From Emydura subglobosa (lineage: Eukaryota; Chordata; Testudines; Chelidae): DNA of 64,000 bases. A program made the position numbers and the translations under genes. Location of the stretch: positions 11,109,762-11,173,761 of the forward strand of contig ML679961.1 in assembly GCA_007922225.1 (NCBI GenBank), read 5' to 3'. Below the pieces are notes generated by a model. That model was not told the origin of the DNA and made no database searches. It worked only from the letters and a program-made list of their open reading frames with translations. This document shows, piece by piece, positions 34,575-46,729 of this stretch (positions within the stretch are counted from its first letter, which is position 1; the number at the start of each line of letters is the position of its first letter).

Positions 34575-37350
34575 CCAGTCTTGCTCCACTTATGACTGTG
34601 ACTGTGGTATGGCAGTTAGTCCCTGTACTGATGGTGATGGTGGATAAATAGCAGTCAAAGTCATTTAACCCTGTATCTCGCCTCCTGCATGAATCTCACT
34701 GCTTGAGCTGTGCCCTGGGATCTCCTCAGAGGATTGGGGAACGAATTCGCCATTCTCCAGCTGTAATCCCAGTCTCAGAACTGGAGTAGCCCCTGCATCC
34801 TGTGTGCCTTGCCTCTGTGGGGGCAATAACTGATTGATCCACATAGCTCTGCCCTGGGCCCTTCTGGGGCTCACTTCTAAATTCCCCCTTGGTCACGGTG
34901 CTCACAAGCAGATCTGGATTCTGGACCGTGGCACAGCCTTGCACAGAGTCCAGAATGCCGGCTTCACCCTGTCATGAGCCGGCTGGGTTCTGCCAGCAGC
35001 ACAGCCTGTTCCGTGATTCAGGATCCATCCGCCCAGCGGGGGACACCATGGCACAGTGATGCTAAATGATGTGCCCGAGATGCCACCGAGACTCAGTGTC
35101 AGAAGCAAAGCTAGCATTCAGGAGTACCTGGTGCTCAGCCGGATCCATGAAACATCTACACCCCAAGCCCACAGCAGAAGTGGACTGTTGCTGTTAGCAA
35201 ATGCTGCCAGGCCTGTTAAATCTCTTACATTACGGTGCCAATGTAACCACTGGGCACGCGTGTGCTACAGGTCCTCATCAATGCCTGACCCCCACCCTAG
35301 ATGAATCTGGTACAGCCCCAGCTAGAGAAATGTGGCTATTTAGCTCAAGCCGTAGCAGCTCTGGAGGAGGTCCTTGATTCCATCCTAGATGTGTCAGCCA
35401 AGAGGGCAGCCATCACAGTAAATGGTTTTAATACTGCATGTTGATGGCAGTAACTTGCCTCGGGCATCGACCATGAAAAAAGGTGAACACGAGTGTCTGC
35501 TGTAAGGTTAGACTGTACTGGAATGGACAGGGGGCGCTGCAACGACCCCAGGGATACTTTGCGCTGTGTCTCTGCCAAACCATGATGAGAAGGCTGACTT
35601 CACTTTTTCCCCCGTTTTCTATCCCCTCCAATACGCTGCTACAATGGCCATCAGATTGCACACACTTTCTTGTGCCCTAGATTGAGCCGTCCCTGGGGTG
35701 TTTCTGCAGGAAAGGGACTTCAGGGAGGAAAATTCTGTAGAGACTTTCTGACAGAGTTTCGTCTGAATCAGGGGTGGTTGGGATGGGGAAGTTCTGCTCC
35801 ACAACCAGTGGATCATCTTGGGGAAACTGCAGGAGGCAAGGATCATTTGCATGGAAACCCTGCATTTCCGTACCAGCTCTGAGGCCCCCAGTCCTCCCCA
35901 GCTGACAACGCTGCTGCAATGGAACGGGTTGCAAGAGCTTTCCCAAAACATCAGCAAGCAACCAGTTTTGATGGGCTGGATAACTGAGGGCAAGCAGCCT
36001 ACTGCACAGTGCAAGGGGACTCAAAGCCTGCATGGGGAAGTCACAGAATTGCTCTATGGGGAGGAACCGCAGAGGCTGCCCTGCTCACTTTTACTGTATC
36101 TGTTCCAGGAGAGGAGAATAGGTGACTCACAAACTGACAGAATTGAGTTCTAATTTGGCAAGGAAGACCATCGTCGCACACAGCACTATGGTGTAGATTA
36201 TACTCACGATCAAATGTTTAGTGGAAATATGGGTAATGCTATAACTATAGACACTAAAAGCCTGCTCCAGATCTCATTGAAGTCAATGAAAAGATTTCTA
36301 TTAACTCAGTTAGGCTTTGGATCAGGCCCAAGTCTCTCCAGGGAGTCTTTGTTTGCCTGAATACCATTAAGACAACAGCAACATGAAATGCCCTTTGTAT
36401 AGATCCAGTAGGGCTGGCTGGTCACTCAGCTGCCAGTTGCTAGACTATCAATATGAGACACTTACATTTTAGCACGAGTTTCAAGATGACAGGCTAAAGG
36501 ACCGTTATCAGTTCATTTTACGTTACTGGACTATAAAAGAGATGAATGGTACAAAAGAGAACAACGATGCAAATCGAGACAGAAACAGATGTAGCAAATA
36601 TATGCAAAGAAAGGGGGTCCTAGGTTTTGATATTAGATGTAACTGCAGACTAAAGCGGTGTAGGTGTGAATCTCACTGCCCTTCTGGGAATATCATCACA
36701 AAGAACCTTCAAGTGCAAAGCGTCTGGTGCCTGCAACAGATTTTAAAAGTAAAAACTGTTCCGAGCACAGGCTCTGTTTTCAAGGATTGCAAATCCCGCT
36801 GGCTGTTCCAACTCAACCCCAGCCAGGCTACAAACCAATCCCCCAATTCCTTACTCAGTATGCCCAGTGGCTTACATTTCAGATCATCCAATACAGCCTT
36901 CCATCCAAATGGCACTTTCCTTTAGTGAGCAATGGATGAATATACCCCAAACAGACGTCAATATTCACACCCACAGACTGATGCTGCCAGGCATGATCTA
37001 CTCTACTCCAGCAAACCCTCTCACCACCATATTCACATGACAATTGCTACTAAGTCAACACATGCTGCCTCTCCACTGTCCTCTCTGCCTGTATGAATCA
37101 ACCGTTCACCGGGTTTTAACCCTGACTATCTTTAGTCAAACTGTTTGTCTATAGGCCTGATCCTGCAAACACATAGTCAAGTGGTAAACTCCTTACTCGT
37201 GTGAGTAATCCAACTGCAATCAGTGTGACAACTGGTTTCTGAGCTAGTCTTGTGAGTAGAAGCAGGACTGGGCCCCATATTTGTGTTAATGATTTAATAT
37301 ATTTTAATGTAAGAATTAAAAAATAAATTGTGTATAAGAAAGTCACTGCA
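34575..37350. other. Stretch with no recognised gene
   Basis: There are several 60-130 codon frames on both strands in a moderately GC-rich stretch (34660-36150), none with domains or splice logic I can defend. Confidence 0.35.
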
Positions 37351-37356
37351 CATCAT

Positions 37357-38532
37357 TACTCCTGGGGGAATTCTGCACCATTGCGCATGCACAAAATTCG
37401 TGTTCCCCCGCAGAATTATTTTTTCTCCACAGAACATATATTCTGCTGGAGAGGCGCTGCAATTACGCCTTTTGCCCACCAGGCGCTGCTGTGGTGCCGG
37501 AACAGAGGGCAGCCACTCCTGGGCAAGTGCAGCCTTCTGCAGAGAGGGAGAAGGAGTGGCTGTTTTTCTCACAGCACCCTCCCCATGCGGTCAAGTGAGG
37601 AGACACAGGATATGGGGGGGACAGGCACGTGGACTGCTGGGGGGTCACACAGACTGGGTTCAGAAGGGCTAAAGGGGGGACAGACTGGAATGGGGGGAAT
37701 GGAGGTGCAGGGTCATATGCGGACAGGGGAAGGGGTGGCTGAGTGGGGTGCAGGGACACATGGTGGTGGAGGAGGAGGGTGCAGGGCCATGGGGTGTGGG
37801 GGTGCAGGGACACATGGGGATGGGGGAAGGAGGGGTGGCTCAGTGAGGGTGCAGGGACAAATTGGGAGAGGGGCATTCAGGGACACGGGGGGATGGAGTG
37901 ACTGAGTGGGGGTGAAGGGACACAGCGATGGGGGAAGGAGCGACAGAGTGGGGGGTACAGGGACACATGAGACAGGGGCAGATGTGCCTGACTGAATTAC
38001 AGAGGCTAAGGGTCAGCAGGGGTCTACATGGGAGAGGCTCCCCAACTTCCTAAAAATCCCTTCCCCACCCCCCATCCCCCAAAACTGTTCCACACTTCTC
38101 CCATCCACACCCAACAACCCTCCAGATTCACTCCTCGGCTCCTTCCCAGCAATTACTTCCCTCTCCCTCAGCTCCTCCTTTACTCCTGACTCCCTCAAGC
38201 CTTTGCGCTGCTTCTGAGGGGTGCGGGAAACCCATTTTCGTATTGCAGTTTAGATGAATTACTCAAAGTTCTGCATTGTTGTGCCCGATAAGGAATCCAT
38301 TTGTCAAAAAACGTTTCCTGAATCTTTTTTGTTGTCTGTATTGTGACAGACCTACCTGCTGCCAGGTATTGTTAAATAAATTACCAAAATAATTGAAACT
38401 GGTGTGATTATATTATGTTACTTCAACAAATAAAATATGTCGAATTTTGCAGAATTTTAAAATAATATGCAGAATTTTTAAATTTCTGGTGCAGAATTTG
38501 TCATTTTTTGGTGTAGAATTCCCCCAGGAGTA
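37357..38532. mobile_element. Inverted-repeat DNA transposon with G-rich minisatellite interior
   Basis: The ends are inverted copies of each other: tactcctgggggaattctgc at the left, and its inverse (gtagaattcccccaggagta) at the right. The paired interior motif 'gcagaatttt...gcagaattttt' is also present. The element is 1176 bp. From about 37600 to 37980 the plus strand consists of degenerate repeats built on 'gggtgcagggacacatgggg' and 'ggggtggctgagtgggg'. The interior has no transposase. I have met the end sequence in turtle DNA, but its superfamily is not established here. Confidence 0.75.
37600..37985 (+). repeat. G-rich degenerate minisatellite
   Basis: About seven or more imperfect units built around 'tgcagggacacatgg' separated by runs of three to seven g. 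Strand bias is extreme (G on plus). Confidence 0.75.
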
Positions 38533-38534
38533 GC

Positions 38535-39960
38535 ACATGTATGTAGCTTATTTAAAGAGCCAGGACTCTCAGCCCAGACTCCAGTTGACGTCGATGAGCA
38601 TAACATGTACAGATTGCCTGCAGGATCACGGTTCTTTCTATTTTTAAACATATCTATCAAAGTCACTCTCTACATAACAGCTTATACATGCAGAAGTGCT
38701 CTCCCTTTCGCCAGCTAAGATCTTGTGACCTAAGAGCACAATCCTCCCCTGGCCAGAGCTGCTATGCAGACCCGGGATGATGCCCAGTGTCCCCTCTGCT
38801 CCAAGAATTTTGCAAGCCAGGGCAGAATTCCACAGCATAGGTGGAGTTTGCCCACAGCTGGCAAAGCATGCTGGTGACTGCAGTTTACTCACTGGATGCT
38901 TGATCCGAAGCCAAATGTAACCAATGACTTTTATGATCTTTGGATCAGGGCTGAGATGGCTGAGACCCACACACCTCCTCAGAAGACAGGAAGATCATTC
39001 TATCTGCAAGACTACAACCTTCAACGGGGTGTGAAGGCTGGCATCCACTGAGGGAAGTACTGTGCCATTATTTGCACATGGAAGGGATGGCATTAAAAGC
39101 TCTTTCACGCTCTCAAACATATTTGGAGCGACAGAAGACAGGATGGAGCCCCTGTTATGTAGCATCATAAAGAGGTTAAACAAAGTAACACAGAGTGAAT
39201 ATCAGAATGGGACTGAAACAAACAAAATCTGATTAGCAGTTTATTACTCCAGTTCTTGGACAGGTTTTTAGCAGGACCCATCTACAAGTCACTGCACCTC
39301 TGGATGATCCCAAATTGCCAGAGAATCAGGATTACGTAGAATTCCTACTGCAGTGAACAAAAGCAGTAAACACAACCAAGTGAGTCATTCTGTGCAGTAA
39401 ACATGAATGTTCAAATGCACGAGGGCTCATTCAACTCTAAAGTGGCGTTGCATGCTCTTTGCCCATGTTGCCAGGATGGACAAAAACACGCAGGCACACC
39501 ACGCTCTCAAACTCCCCATTGAAGCACAAAAGCGGTGCACGCCCTGAGCCAACCTGGCACCACCAATGGAGCCGCCCCACAGCTTCATGGATTTGCAGGA
39601 TTTAGCTAGTTCTGGGAACCTGGCTGGCACGACGGTCCTCATAGACAATGCATGTTTGATGGTGATGAAATGCATTAGGCATTTGATTGTAAATTAAAGC
39701 AAGGTAAACACCGTCATTAGGTCACAAACCAAGGGATAGCTCTGGGCAGTCTCAGCAGAGAGGCTGGGAAATGAACAGAGGCAGAACTACCTTCTCGGTG
39801 CCAGAGGCTGACCCACTAGATTAGGTTTGGGGGTGGGAGTTATGTAGGGATGGGGATGATCTCGCTATTGCCACCACTGCTGTTCCCAGTCTGCAGACTA
39901 AAGGCTTTATTACCCAGGGCTCTCTACCCAGCACCGTCACCAGCACTCCAACCCCTGTTC
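38535..39960. other. Stretch with no recognised feature
   Basis: Unique-looking mixed sequence; no gene or named repeat recognised. Confidence 0.3.
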
Positions 39961-39965
39961 AGCGA

Positions 39966-40132
39966 GGTACTTACTCCAACCGTCAAAGGAGGGAGGTTCT
40001 GGAACAGGCTTCCAAGAGATGTTGTGGGGGCAAACAACCTAACGAGCTTTGCAATGGAGCTTGACGCATCTATGGACGGGGTTGTCTGATGGGGTTGCAG
40101 GTGACCCTTTCCAGTTCTATGGTCCTAGAACC
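39966..40132 (+). mobile_element. Old, diverged CR1/LINE 3' fragment
   Basis: A frame reading GGRFWNRLPRDVVGANNLTS (39992-40051) matches the conserved end of CR1 ORF2 (usual wording: [13 protein letters not shown]). It is followed by 'gtgaccctttccagttctat', a degenerate CR1 tail. Confidence 0.6.
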
Positions 40133-40134
40133 CC

Positions 40135-40805
40135 TGCCTAACATTAAGCAAGTCCCTCTGAAGTCAATGGCAGTATTCATGTGCTTAAACACTTTGCTGA
40201 ATCAAGGCCTGTAAACCCAACACCAGCTGGTTCAGTGCTACTGCAAGGTATCGAGTGCCTCTCTGGATTGTGCTCCAAAGGACTCACCCTATTTTTGATG
40301 CCACTAGGCAAATGCAATGTAACCTATTTATAAGCTTCCCAGCCACGTATTACAGAAATGACACTAGTTAATGGCACTGACTAAATGTTTCCTACTCAAG
40401 GCCATTCACTTCATTGGTAGCCAAAGTTATTGTGCAAGACATACTATAATAACTCCTTGGAGATCAGATCTGCTGCTGAAGGCCTGGCAATCTCATTGTG
40501 TCCATTCAGGCTTCCAGAAGTATTTGTATGAGCTGCTGCTCAATGGATGATAGTTACGATTCTCTGTCACTGGGTTACCACTGCAAAATCATGAGCTTTT
40601 CAGGTGCAGAGACAATCATGTTGTGCACTGGATAGTAGGGGCCTGATTCTGAACCCAATGAAGGCAAGAGCAAAACTCCTATTGATTTCAACGATACAGG
40701 AGAGTAAGCTACTAAATTCCAGTCAGCTCTGTATATGTGGTCCATTAATGACAACTCCAAGGTTTTACAAATCATGCATTTGGTCCCCAAAATATCATGA
40801 GACTG
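40135..40805. other. Stretch with no confident feature
   Basis: It contains phrases of the type 'gggcctgattctgaacccaatgaa', shared with the short palindromic repeat family, but no definable element. Confidence 0.3.
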
Positions 40806-40808
40806 GCT

Positions 40809-40821
40809 TAGAAATCAAAAG
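40809..40821. repeat. Left 13-bp target site duplication of the Penelope insertion
   Basis: tagaaatcaaaag lies immediately left of the insertion and is repeated exactly at 44820-44832 on its right. Confidence 0.8.
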
Positions 40822-41375
40822 TTCCAGAAGGGTAGCCGTGTTAGTTTGTATACAGCAAAACCAACGAGAGTCTTGTAACACCTTAAAGACTAACAAATCT
40901 CTGCGGGCATAAGCTTTCGTGGGCTGCAACCCACTTCGTCAGATACATGAAATGGAAATCACAGATAGGGGGTATATATACATCCACGGGTAAGAAACAA
41001 CAATGGGGAGGGCAAGTGTTAACAAAGTCCATTCAGTTAGGGTAGATGAGGCCTATTCACAACCGTTGATTAGAAGGTGAGAATGTGTGAACAGTGACAA
41101 TTACTTCTTGTAATGAGAGAACCATTCCAACTCCCTGTTCAGACCCAGTCTGATTGTATCAAGTTTGCATATGAGTTCCAGGTCTGCAGTTTCTCACTGA
41201 AGTCTGTTTTTGAAGTTTTTTTGTAGAAGTATGGCAACTTTCAAGTCAGCTACAGAGTGTCCTGGAAGGTTGAAGTGCTCTCCTACCGGTTTATTGATGT
41301 TACCATTTTTTATGTCTGATTTGTGTCCGTTTATTCTTTTGCGTAGTGACAGTCTGGTTTGGCCCATGTACATGA
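40822..41375 (-). mobile_element. Penelope-like element, partial copy A (3' region)
   Basis: This is a partial minus-strand copy covering the terminal segment (ccagaagggtagccgtgtta on the plus strand, then 'cgtgggctgcaacccac') and part of the GIY-YIG endonuclease region. From about 40905 it aligns by eye as a direct repeat with 41892-42350 (shared 'acttcttgtaatgagag/tag', 'tttttatgtctgatttgtg'). It stops abruptly after 'catgtacatg'. Confidence 0.8.
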
Positions 41376-41891
41376 GGGGTGTTGGGAGGAGGGCCTTGTG
41401 AAATAGGAAGCGATGGAGCCATTCATAGTTTGGTGGAGGTTGAAGGATGTGGTCACTATGTCAATCCCAAGAGCATTCACTAGCCAGCCATTGGTGCACT
41501 GCTTGGGTTACTGAAGGCATCCTTCCCAACACACCTTAGATGTGCGCCAATGTCTACTATTGCATAGCCTGCGGTAGCTTATTGAGACACACAACAATCA
41601 ATTATGTTGGCTAGCAACATGCAGGACTCGCGGCTTCTGAATCATTTCAAATGCTTTTGTTTTTGTTTTGCTTTTTTAAACTTATTACATCTTGGGCCTG
41701 AGTCTGAGCTCATTTACACACAGGCAAATTGATTTGGAAATGAATTGCCCCAAAAAGAACAGGTGTAAGTGAAGCCAGAATAAGGCCCATCGTGATGTCC
41801 AGTTATCAAGCGCATACGGTTTTTAGCAGTGCATTTTCTGCAATTCTAGTCACGCAGTGATTAGCTTATGTAAACACTTCCTTTCTATAAA
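41376..41891. other. Non-Penelope segment between two element copies
   Basis: 516 bases with no similarity I can see to either flanking copy, ending in a run of nine a's at 41889. It lies inside the outer target duplication, so it is either a later insertion, filler, or genomic sequence caught between two insertions. Confidence 0.4.
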
Positions 41892-44435
41892 AAAAAAACT
41901 GGGCTTCAGCCCACTTCCTCAGATGCAGTTGGTAGAAATAATACAGCAAATATTGGCAACATATATAGGAGGCAACATATACATATCCAAAGGCATAGAC
42001 AACAATGGGGTAGGTGGATGAAAGCCGGGTACTTGAGGCCTACTGACAACTATTGAGTAGGAGGTGAGAATGGGTGATCAGAGCAAATTACTTCTTGTAA
42101 TGAGATAGCCATTCCAAATCCCTGTTTAAATCCAGTGTGAATGTGTCAAGTTTGCAGATAATTTCTAACTCAGCAGTTTCTCTTTGAATTCTGTTTTTGA
42201 AGTTTTTTTTTATAGAAGTATAGCGACTTTCAGGTCAGAGACAGAGTGTCCTGGGAGACTGAAGTGTTCTCCGACTGGTTTATGGATGTTATTATTTTTT
42301 ATGTCTGATTTGTGTCCATTTATCCTTTTGCAAAGTGATAGTCCAGTTTGGTCAATGTACATGGCAGAGGGGCATTGCTGGCACATGATGGCATATATAA
42401 CATTAGTAGATGTGCAAGTGAAATGAGCTCCTGATAGTATGGCTGATGTGGTTAGGACCTGTGATGGTGTCACTAGAGTTGATGTGGGGGCAGAGTTGTC
42501 AATGGGGTTTGTTGCAGGGATAGGTTCCTGGGTTAGTGTTCTTGTTGTATGGTGTACGGTTGCTGGTGAGTATTTGCTTCAGGTTGGGGGGCTGTCTGTA
42601 AGAAAGGATAGGTCTGCCTCCCACGGCTTGAGCGAGTGAGGGATCATCTGCTGGGATAGGCTATAGCTCCTTAATGATGTGTTGGAGAAATTTTAGCTGG
42701 GGGCTATAGGTGACGGCCAGTAATGTTCTATTGTTTTCTTTGTTGGGTCTGTCCTGTAGTAGGTGACTTCTGGGTACCCGTCTGGCTCTGTCAATTTGTT
42801 TCTTCACCTCCCCAGGTGGGTATTGTAGTTTTAAGAATGTTTTATGGAGATCCTGTAGGTGTTTGTCTCTGTCTGAGGGATCGGAGCAAATCCGGTTGTA
42901 TCTTAGGGCTTAGCTGTAGACAATGGATCGTGTAATGTGTCCAGGGTGGAAGCTGGAGGCATGAAGATATGTATTGCGGTCAGTTGGTTTTCAGTAAAGG
43001 GCGGTATTAATGTGACCATCCTTTATTTGTATTGCAGTGTCCAGGAAGTGGATTTCTTGTGTGGACTGGTCCAGGCTGAGTTTGATAGTGGGGTGGAAAT
43101 TATTGAAATCCCAGTGGAATTCTTCAAGGGACTCTTTCCCATGGATCCAGTTGATGAAAATGTCATCAATGTCGTGTAGTTAAAGGAGAGGTGCTTGGGG
43201 ACAATTTTCAAGGAAGCGGTTTTCTAGGTCAGCCATAAAAAAGTTGGCATCCTGTGGGGCCATGCGGGTGCCTATAGTTGTGCCACTGACTTGAAGGAAT
43301 TGATTGTCTCCAAATCTGAAGTAGTTGTGGATCAGGACAAAGTCCCAAAGATCAGCTACCAGGTGTGCCATATCATCATCAGGGAAAATGTTCCTGATGG
43401 CTTGTAGTCCATCTTTGTGTGGAATGTTGATGTAGAGAGCTTCTACATCCATAGTGGCTAGGATGGTGTTTCCTGGGAGATCACCGATGGATTGTAGTTT
43501 TCTCAGGAAGTCAGTGGTATCACGAAGATAGCTAGGAGTGCTGGTGGCATAGGGCCTGAGGAGAGAGTCCACATAGCCTGACAGTCCTGCTGTGAGAGTG
43601 CCAATGCCTGAGATGATGGGGCGTCCAGGATTCCCAGGTTTGTGGATCTTGGGTAGCAGATAGAATAACCCTGGTCAGGGCTCAGGGAGAGTGTCTGTGT
43701 AGATTTATTCCTGTGTTTCTTTAGGGAGTTTCTTAAGTAGATGTTGTAGTTTCTTTTGGTATTCCTCAGTGAGATCGGACGGTAGTGGCTTGTAGAATGT
43801 GGTGTTGGAGAGTTGTCCGGCAGCCTCCTGTTCGTAATCCGACCTATTCATGATGACTACGGCACCTCCTTTGTCAGCCTCTTTGATTATAATGTCAGAG
43901 TTGTTATTGAGGTTGTGGATGGTGTTGCATTCTACACGGCTGAGGTTATGAGGCAAGCGATGTTGCTTGTCTACAATCTCAGCTTGTGCATGTCAGTGGA
44001 AACACTCTATGTAAAAGTCTAGTCTGTTATTTCGACCGTCAGGAGGAGTCCATGCAGAATTCTTCTTCTTGTAGTGTTGGTAGGAAGGTAGCTGTGGGTT
44101 AGTGTGTTGTTCAGTGGTGTAGTGGAAATATTCCTTGAGTCGGAGATGGCGAAAGTAGGATTCCAGGTCACCGCAGAACTGTATCATGTGTATGGGGGTG
44201 GTGGGGCAGAAAGAGAGTCCCTGAAACAAAACAGACTCTTCTGTTGGGTTAAGTGTATAGCTGGATAGATTTACAATATTGTTGTATGAGTCAAGGGTAT
44301 CACAGTTGTGGTCCCTTGTGGTATGTAGGAGCTTAGATAGTTTAGAGTCCTTTTTCCTCTGTAGAGGAGCAAAGTGAATGTTGTAAATGACCCATCTTGT
44401 TTTTGTAAAGATCAACCACGTGGAAGTTTCTGTGG
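41892..44435 (-). mobile_element. Penelope-like element, main copy B: RT and GIY-YIG regions
   Basis: The minus strand carries a decayed Penelope-like polyprotein in the expected order. The N-terminal region (43993-44415) has FQGLSFCPTTPIHMIQF. The fingers (43705-43956) have DIIIKEADKGGAVVIMNRSD. The palm (43180-43572) has ATMDVEALYINIPH and SGTTIGTRMAPQDANFFM. The GIY-YIG endonuclease (42210-42473) has VIYAIMCQQCPSAMYIDQTG, where the usual YIG reads YID. The frames are interrupted by stops and shifts, so no intact protein remains. Penelope elements are retroelements whose RT is related to telomerase. Confidence 0.92.
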
Positions 44436-44819
44436 AAGTTTGGCTTCACTATGGAAGGCATGGAAGGCACTGAAGGCATGGAAGGCACTGAATTTAGCCG
44501 TATGAAATGGAAATCTACGAACTTCATGAAAAAACTTGCACAGATGCAGACAGACATCATCTTCCTCTCCAAGTGCAAACAAATGGACATCATACCAAAT
44601 GGACTGAAGAAAAATCCCTTACGATCAACATATTATACAGACTATGGTGAGAGATTGTGTCACAAACTCTCAAAAAAATTATGGAACCACCTGATCTGCA
44701 TTCTGTACAGCAAACAGGAGAAGATCAAGAAAGAACTCTCAATGCTGGATAATCTCATGAAAAGCTTATGCCCGCAGAAATTTGTTAATCTTTAAGGTGC
44801 TACAGGACTCTTGTTGTTT
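44436..44819 (+). mobile_element. Penelope-like element, inverted arm
   Basis: A plus-strand open frame (44451-44795, 114 codons) reads QMQTDIIFLSKCKQMDIIPN, then YYTDYGERLCHKLSKKLW and KKELSMLDNLM, typical of a Penelope N-terminal region, in the opposite direction to the adjacent copy B. It starts in a short tandem of 'ggaaggcactgaaggcat'. The last 60 bases (gcttatgcccgcag...ctttaaggtgc) are the inverse of the outer end of copy A, so the whole insertion has inverted ends. Confidence 0.8.
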
Positions 44820-44832
44820 TAGAAATCAAAAG
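44820..44832. repeat. Right 13-bp target site duplication of the Penelope insertion
   Basis: An exact copy of tagaaatcaaaag at 40809-40821. Confidence 0.8.
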
Positions 44833-45156
44833 ATTTCTAAAATAATAAAATTCAGTTATTTTTATTCGCTTTCTGGGCTTTGAAACTTTAGGATTCACTT
44901 TTTCAAGACTTACCCTGAAACCATAAGGAAAGTTACTTTATAAAAAAAAAGCTGAGATATTGATGTGATCGCATGACTCCAGGAAGTGGGGGTTTAAGAA
45001 ACACCAAATATTGTGAGTATTGTTATAAAATCACAAGAGTTGGCAACACCCGGGGGTTGGATTTTATTTTTGTATGAAATTATATGATTATATGACACGG
45101 TTTCCAGAGGTAGCAAGGCACTGCACTTGGATGACCCAGTTGTATGCTCCTATGAA

Positions 45157-46176
45157 ATGATTATTGGAAGACAGGAAGGTGATCAGGAACAGTCAACATG
45201 GATTCACCATGGGCAAGTCATGCCTGACCAACCTGATTGCCTTCTATGAAGAGGTGACTGGCTCTGTGGATGTGGGGAAAGCAGTGGATGTGATATACCT
45301 TGACTGTAGCAAAGCTTTTGATACAGTCTCCCACAGTATTCTTATCATCAAATTAAACAAGTATAGGTTTGATGAATAGTCTATAAAATGGATAGAGAAC
45401 TGGCTAGATCATCGAGCTCAACGGGTAGTGATCAATGGCACCATTTATAGCTGGCAGCCGGTCACAAGCAGAGTACCCCGGGGGGTCAGTCGTGGGGCCG
45501 GTTTTGTTCAACATCTTCATTAATGACCTGGAGGATGGGGTAGATTGACCCTCAGCAAGTTTGCAAATGACACTAAGCTGGGGGCTGCATTAGTAGGAGC
45601 ATTGCTAGCAGATTGAGGGAAGTGATTATTCCCCTCTATTCGTCACTGGTGAGGATGCATTTGGAGTATTGTGTCCAGTTTTGGGTCCCCCATTACAAAA
45701 AGGATGTGGACAAGTTGGAGAGGGTCCAGCGGAGGGCAACAAAAATGACTAGGGGGCTGGAGCACATGACTTATGAGGAGAGGCTGAGGGAATGAGGCTT
45801 GTTTAGTCTGCAGAAGAGAAGAATGAGGGGGGATTTGATAGCAGCCTTTAACTACCTGAAGGGGGGTTCCAGGGAGGATGGAGCTAGGCTGTTCTCAATG
45901 GTAGGAGATGACAGAACAAGGAGCAATGATCTCAAGTTGCAGTGGAGGAGGTCTAGGTTAGATATTAGGAAAAACTTTTTCACTCAGAGGGTGGTGAAGC
46001 ACTGGAATGGGTTACCTAGGGAGGTGGTGGAATCTCCATCTTTAGAGGTTTTTAAGCTGCGGCTTGATAAAGCCCTCGCTGGGATGATTTAGCTGAGGTT
46101 AGCCCTGCTTTGAGCAGGAGGTTGGACTAGATGACCTCCTGAGGTCCCTTCCAACTCTAATATTCTTTGATTCTAT
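45157..46176 (+). mobile_element. CR1 LINE 3' fragment with RT remnants
   Basis: It starts inside the reverse transcriptase: SQHGF-type [19 protein letters not shown] and [15 protein letters not shown], where the usual DFSKAFD reads DCSKAFD. Several frame breaks follow, including loss of the YADD segment. It continues through [13 protein letters not shown] and [17 protein letters not shown] (45799-46092) to [17 protein letters not shown] and the tail near 'aatattctttgattctat'. It is inactive. Confidence 0.95.
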
Positions 46177-46522
46177 ACGGGAAAATACTAACTTCTGGTG
46201 TAAGCAAGGATCCAAGAATGTTCCAAAAATACGAAAGCTGTGTGTGGTAATTCATTCTTTGATTTTAATAGCTGGTGCTAAATGCTTTTACAGAAATGAC
46301 AGTTAAGTCAGTCAAAGCCAAATGCATTTTCAGTATCTCAGCATAACCTAATGTTACATCGAGCTTCAGTTTTGACATAGGTACCAAAAAAAAAAATCTC
46401 AGATATTAGAGACTCGTTAAGATCCACATGGGGTAAGCAAGAAAAAAAGAGCAGAGATGCTTAAATAGTTAGTAGGAAAAGGTCAGAACAGAATTTTAGA
46501 GTTCTTATTTAAGTCATACTTT

Positions 46523-46725
46523 GGGCATGTCTACACTGCAACAAAACACCCGCGGCTGACCCACATCAGCTGACTCTGGGATGGGAGGAGGATCCCAGAG
46601 CTCAGACTCCAGCCTGACCCCAAACATCTACGCTGCAATTTTATAGCCCTGCAGCCTGACCCCACGAGCCCAAATCAGCTGACCCAGGCCTGCTGCCAGT
46701 ATTTTATTGCAGTGTAGACAAACCC
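46523..46725. mobile_element. hAT-like MITE
   Basis: 203 bp with well-matched terminal inverted repeats (gggcatgtctacactgcaa, and the right end ttgcagtgtagacaaaccc). No coding capacity. It is flanked by 'acttt' and 'tttga', not a clear duplication. Confidence 0.8.
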
Positions 46726-46729
46726 TTTG

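Noticed and set aside
35619..36153. Overlapping 111-131 codon frames on both strands
   Set aside because: Neither strand shows a known domain, and I could not place convincing splice sites around a conserved segment.
37330..37905. 191-codon plus-strand open frame rich in Gly, Thr and Trp
   Set aside because: It is the translation of the G-rich minisatellite inside the inverted-repeat transposon, not a gene.
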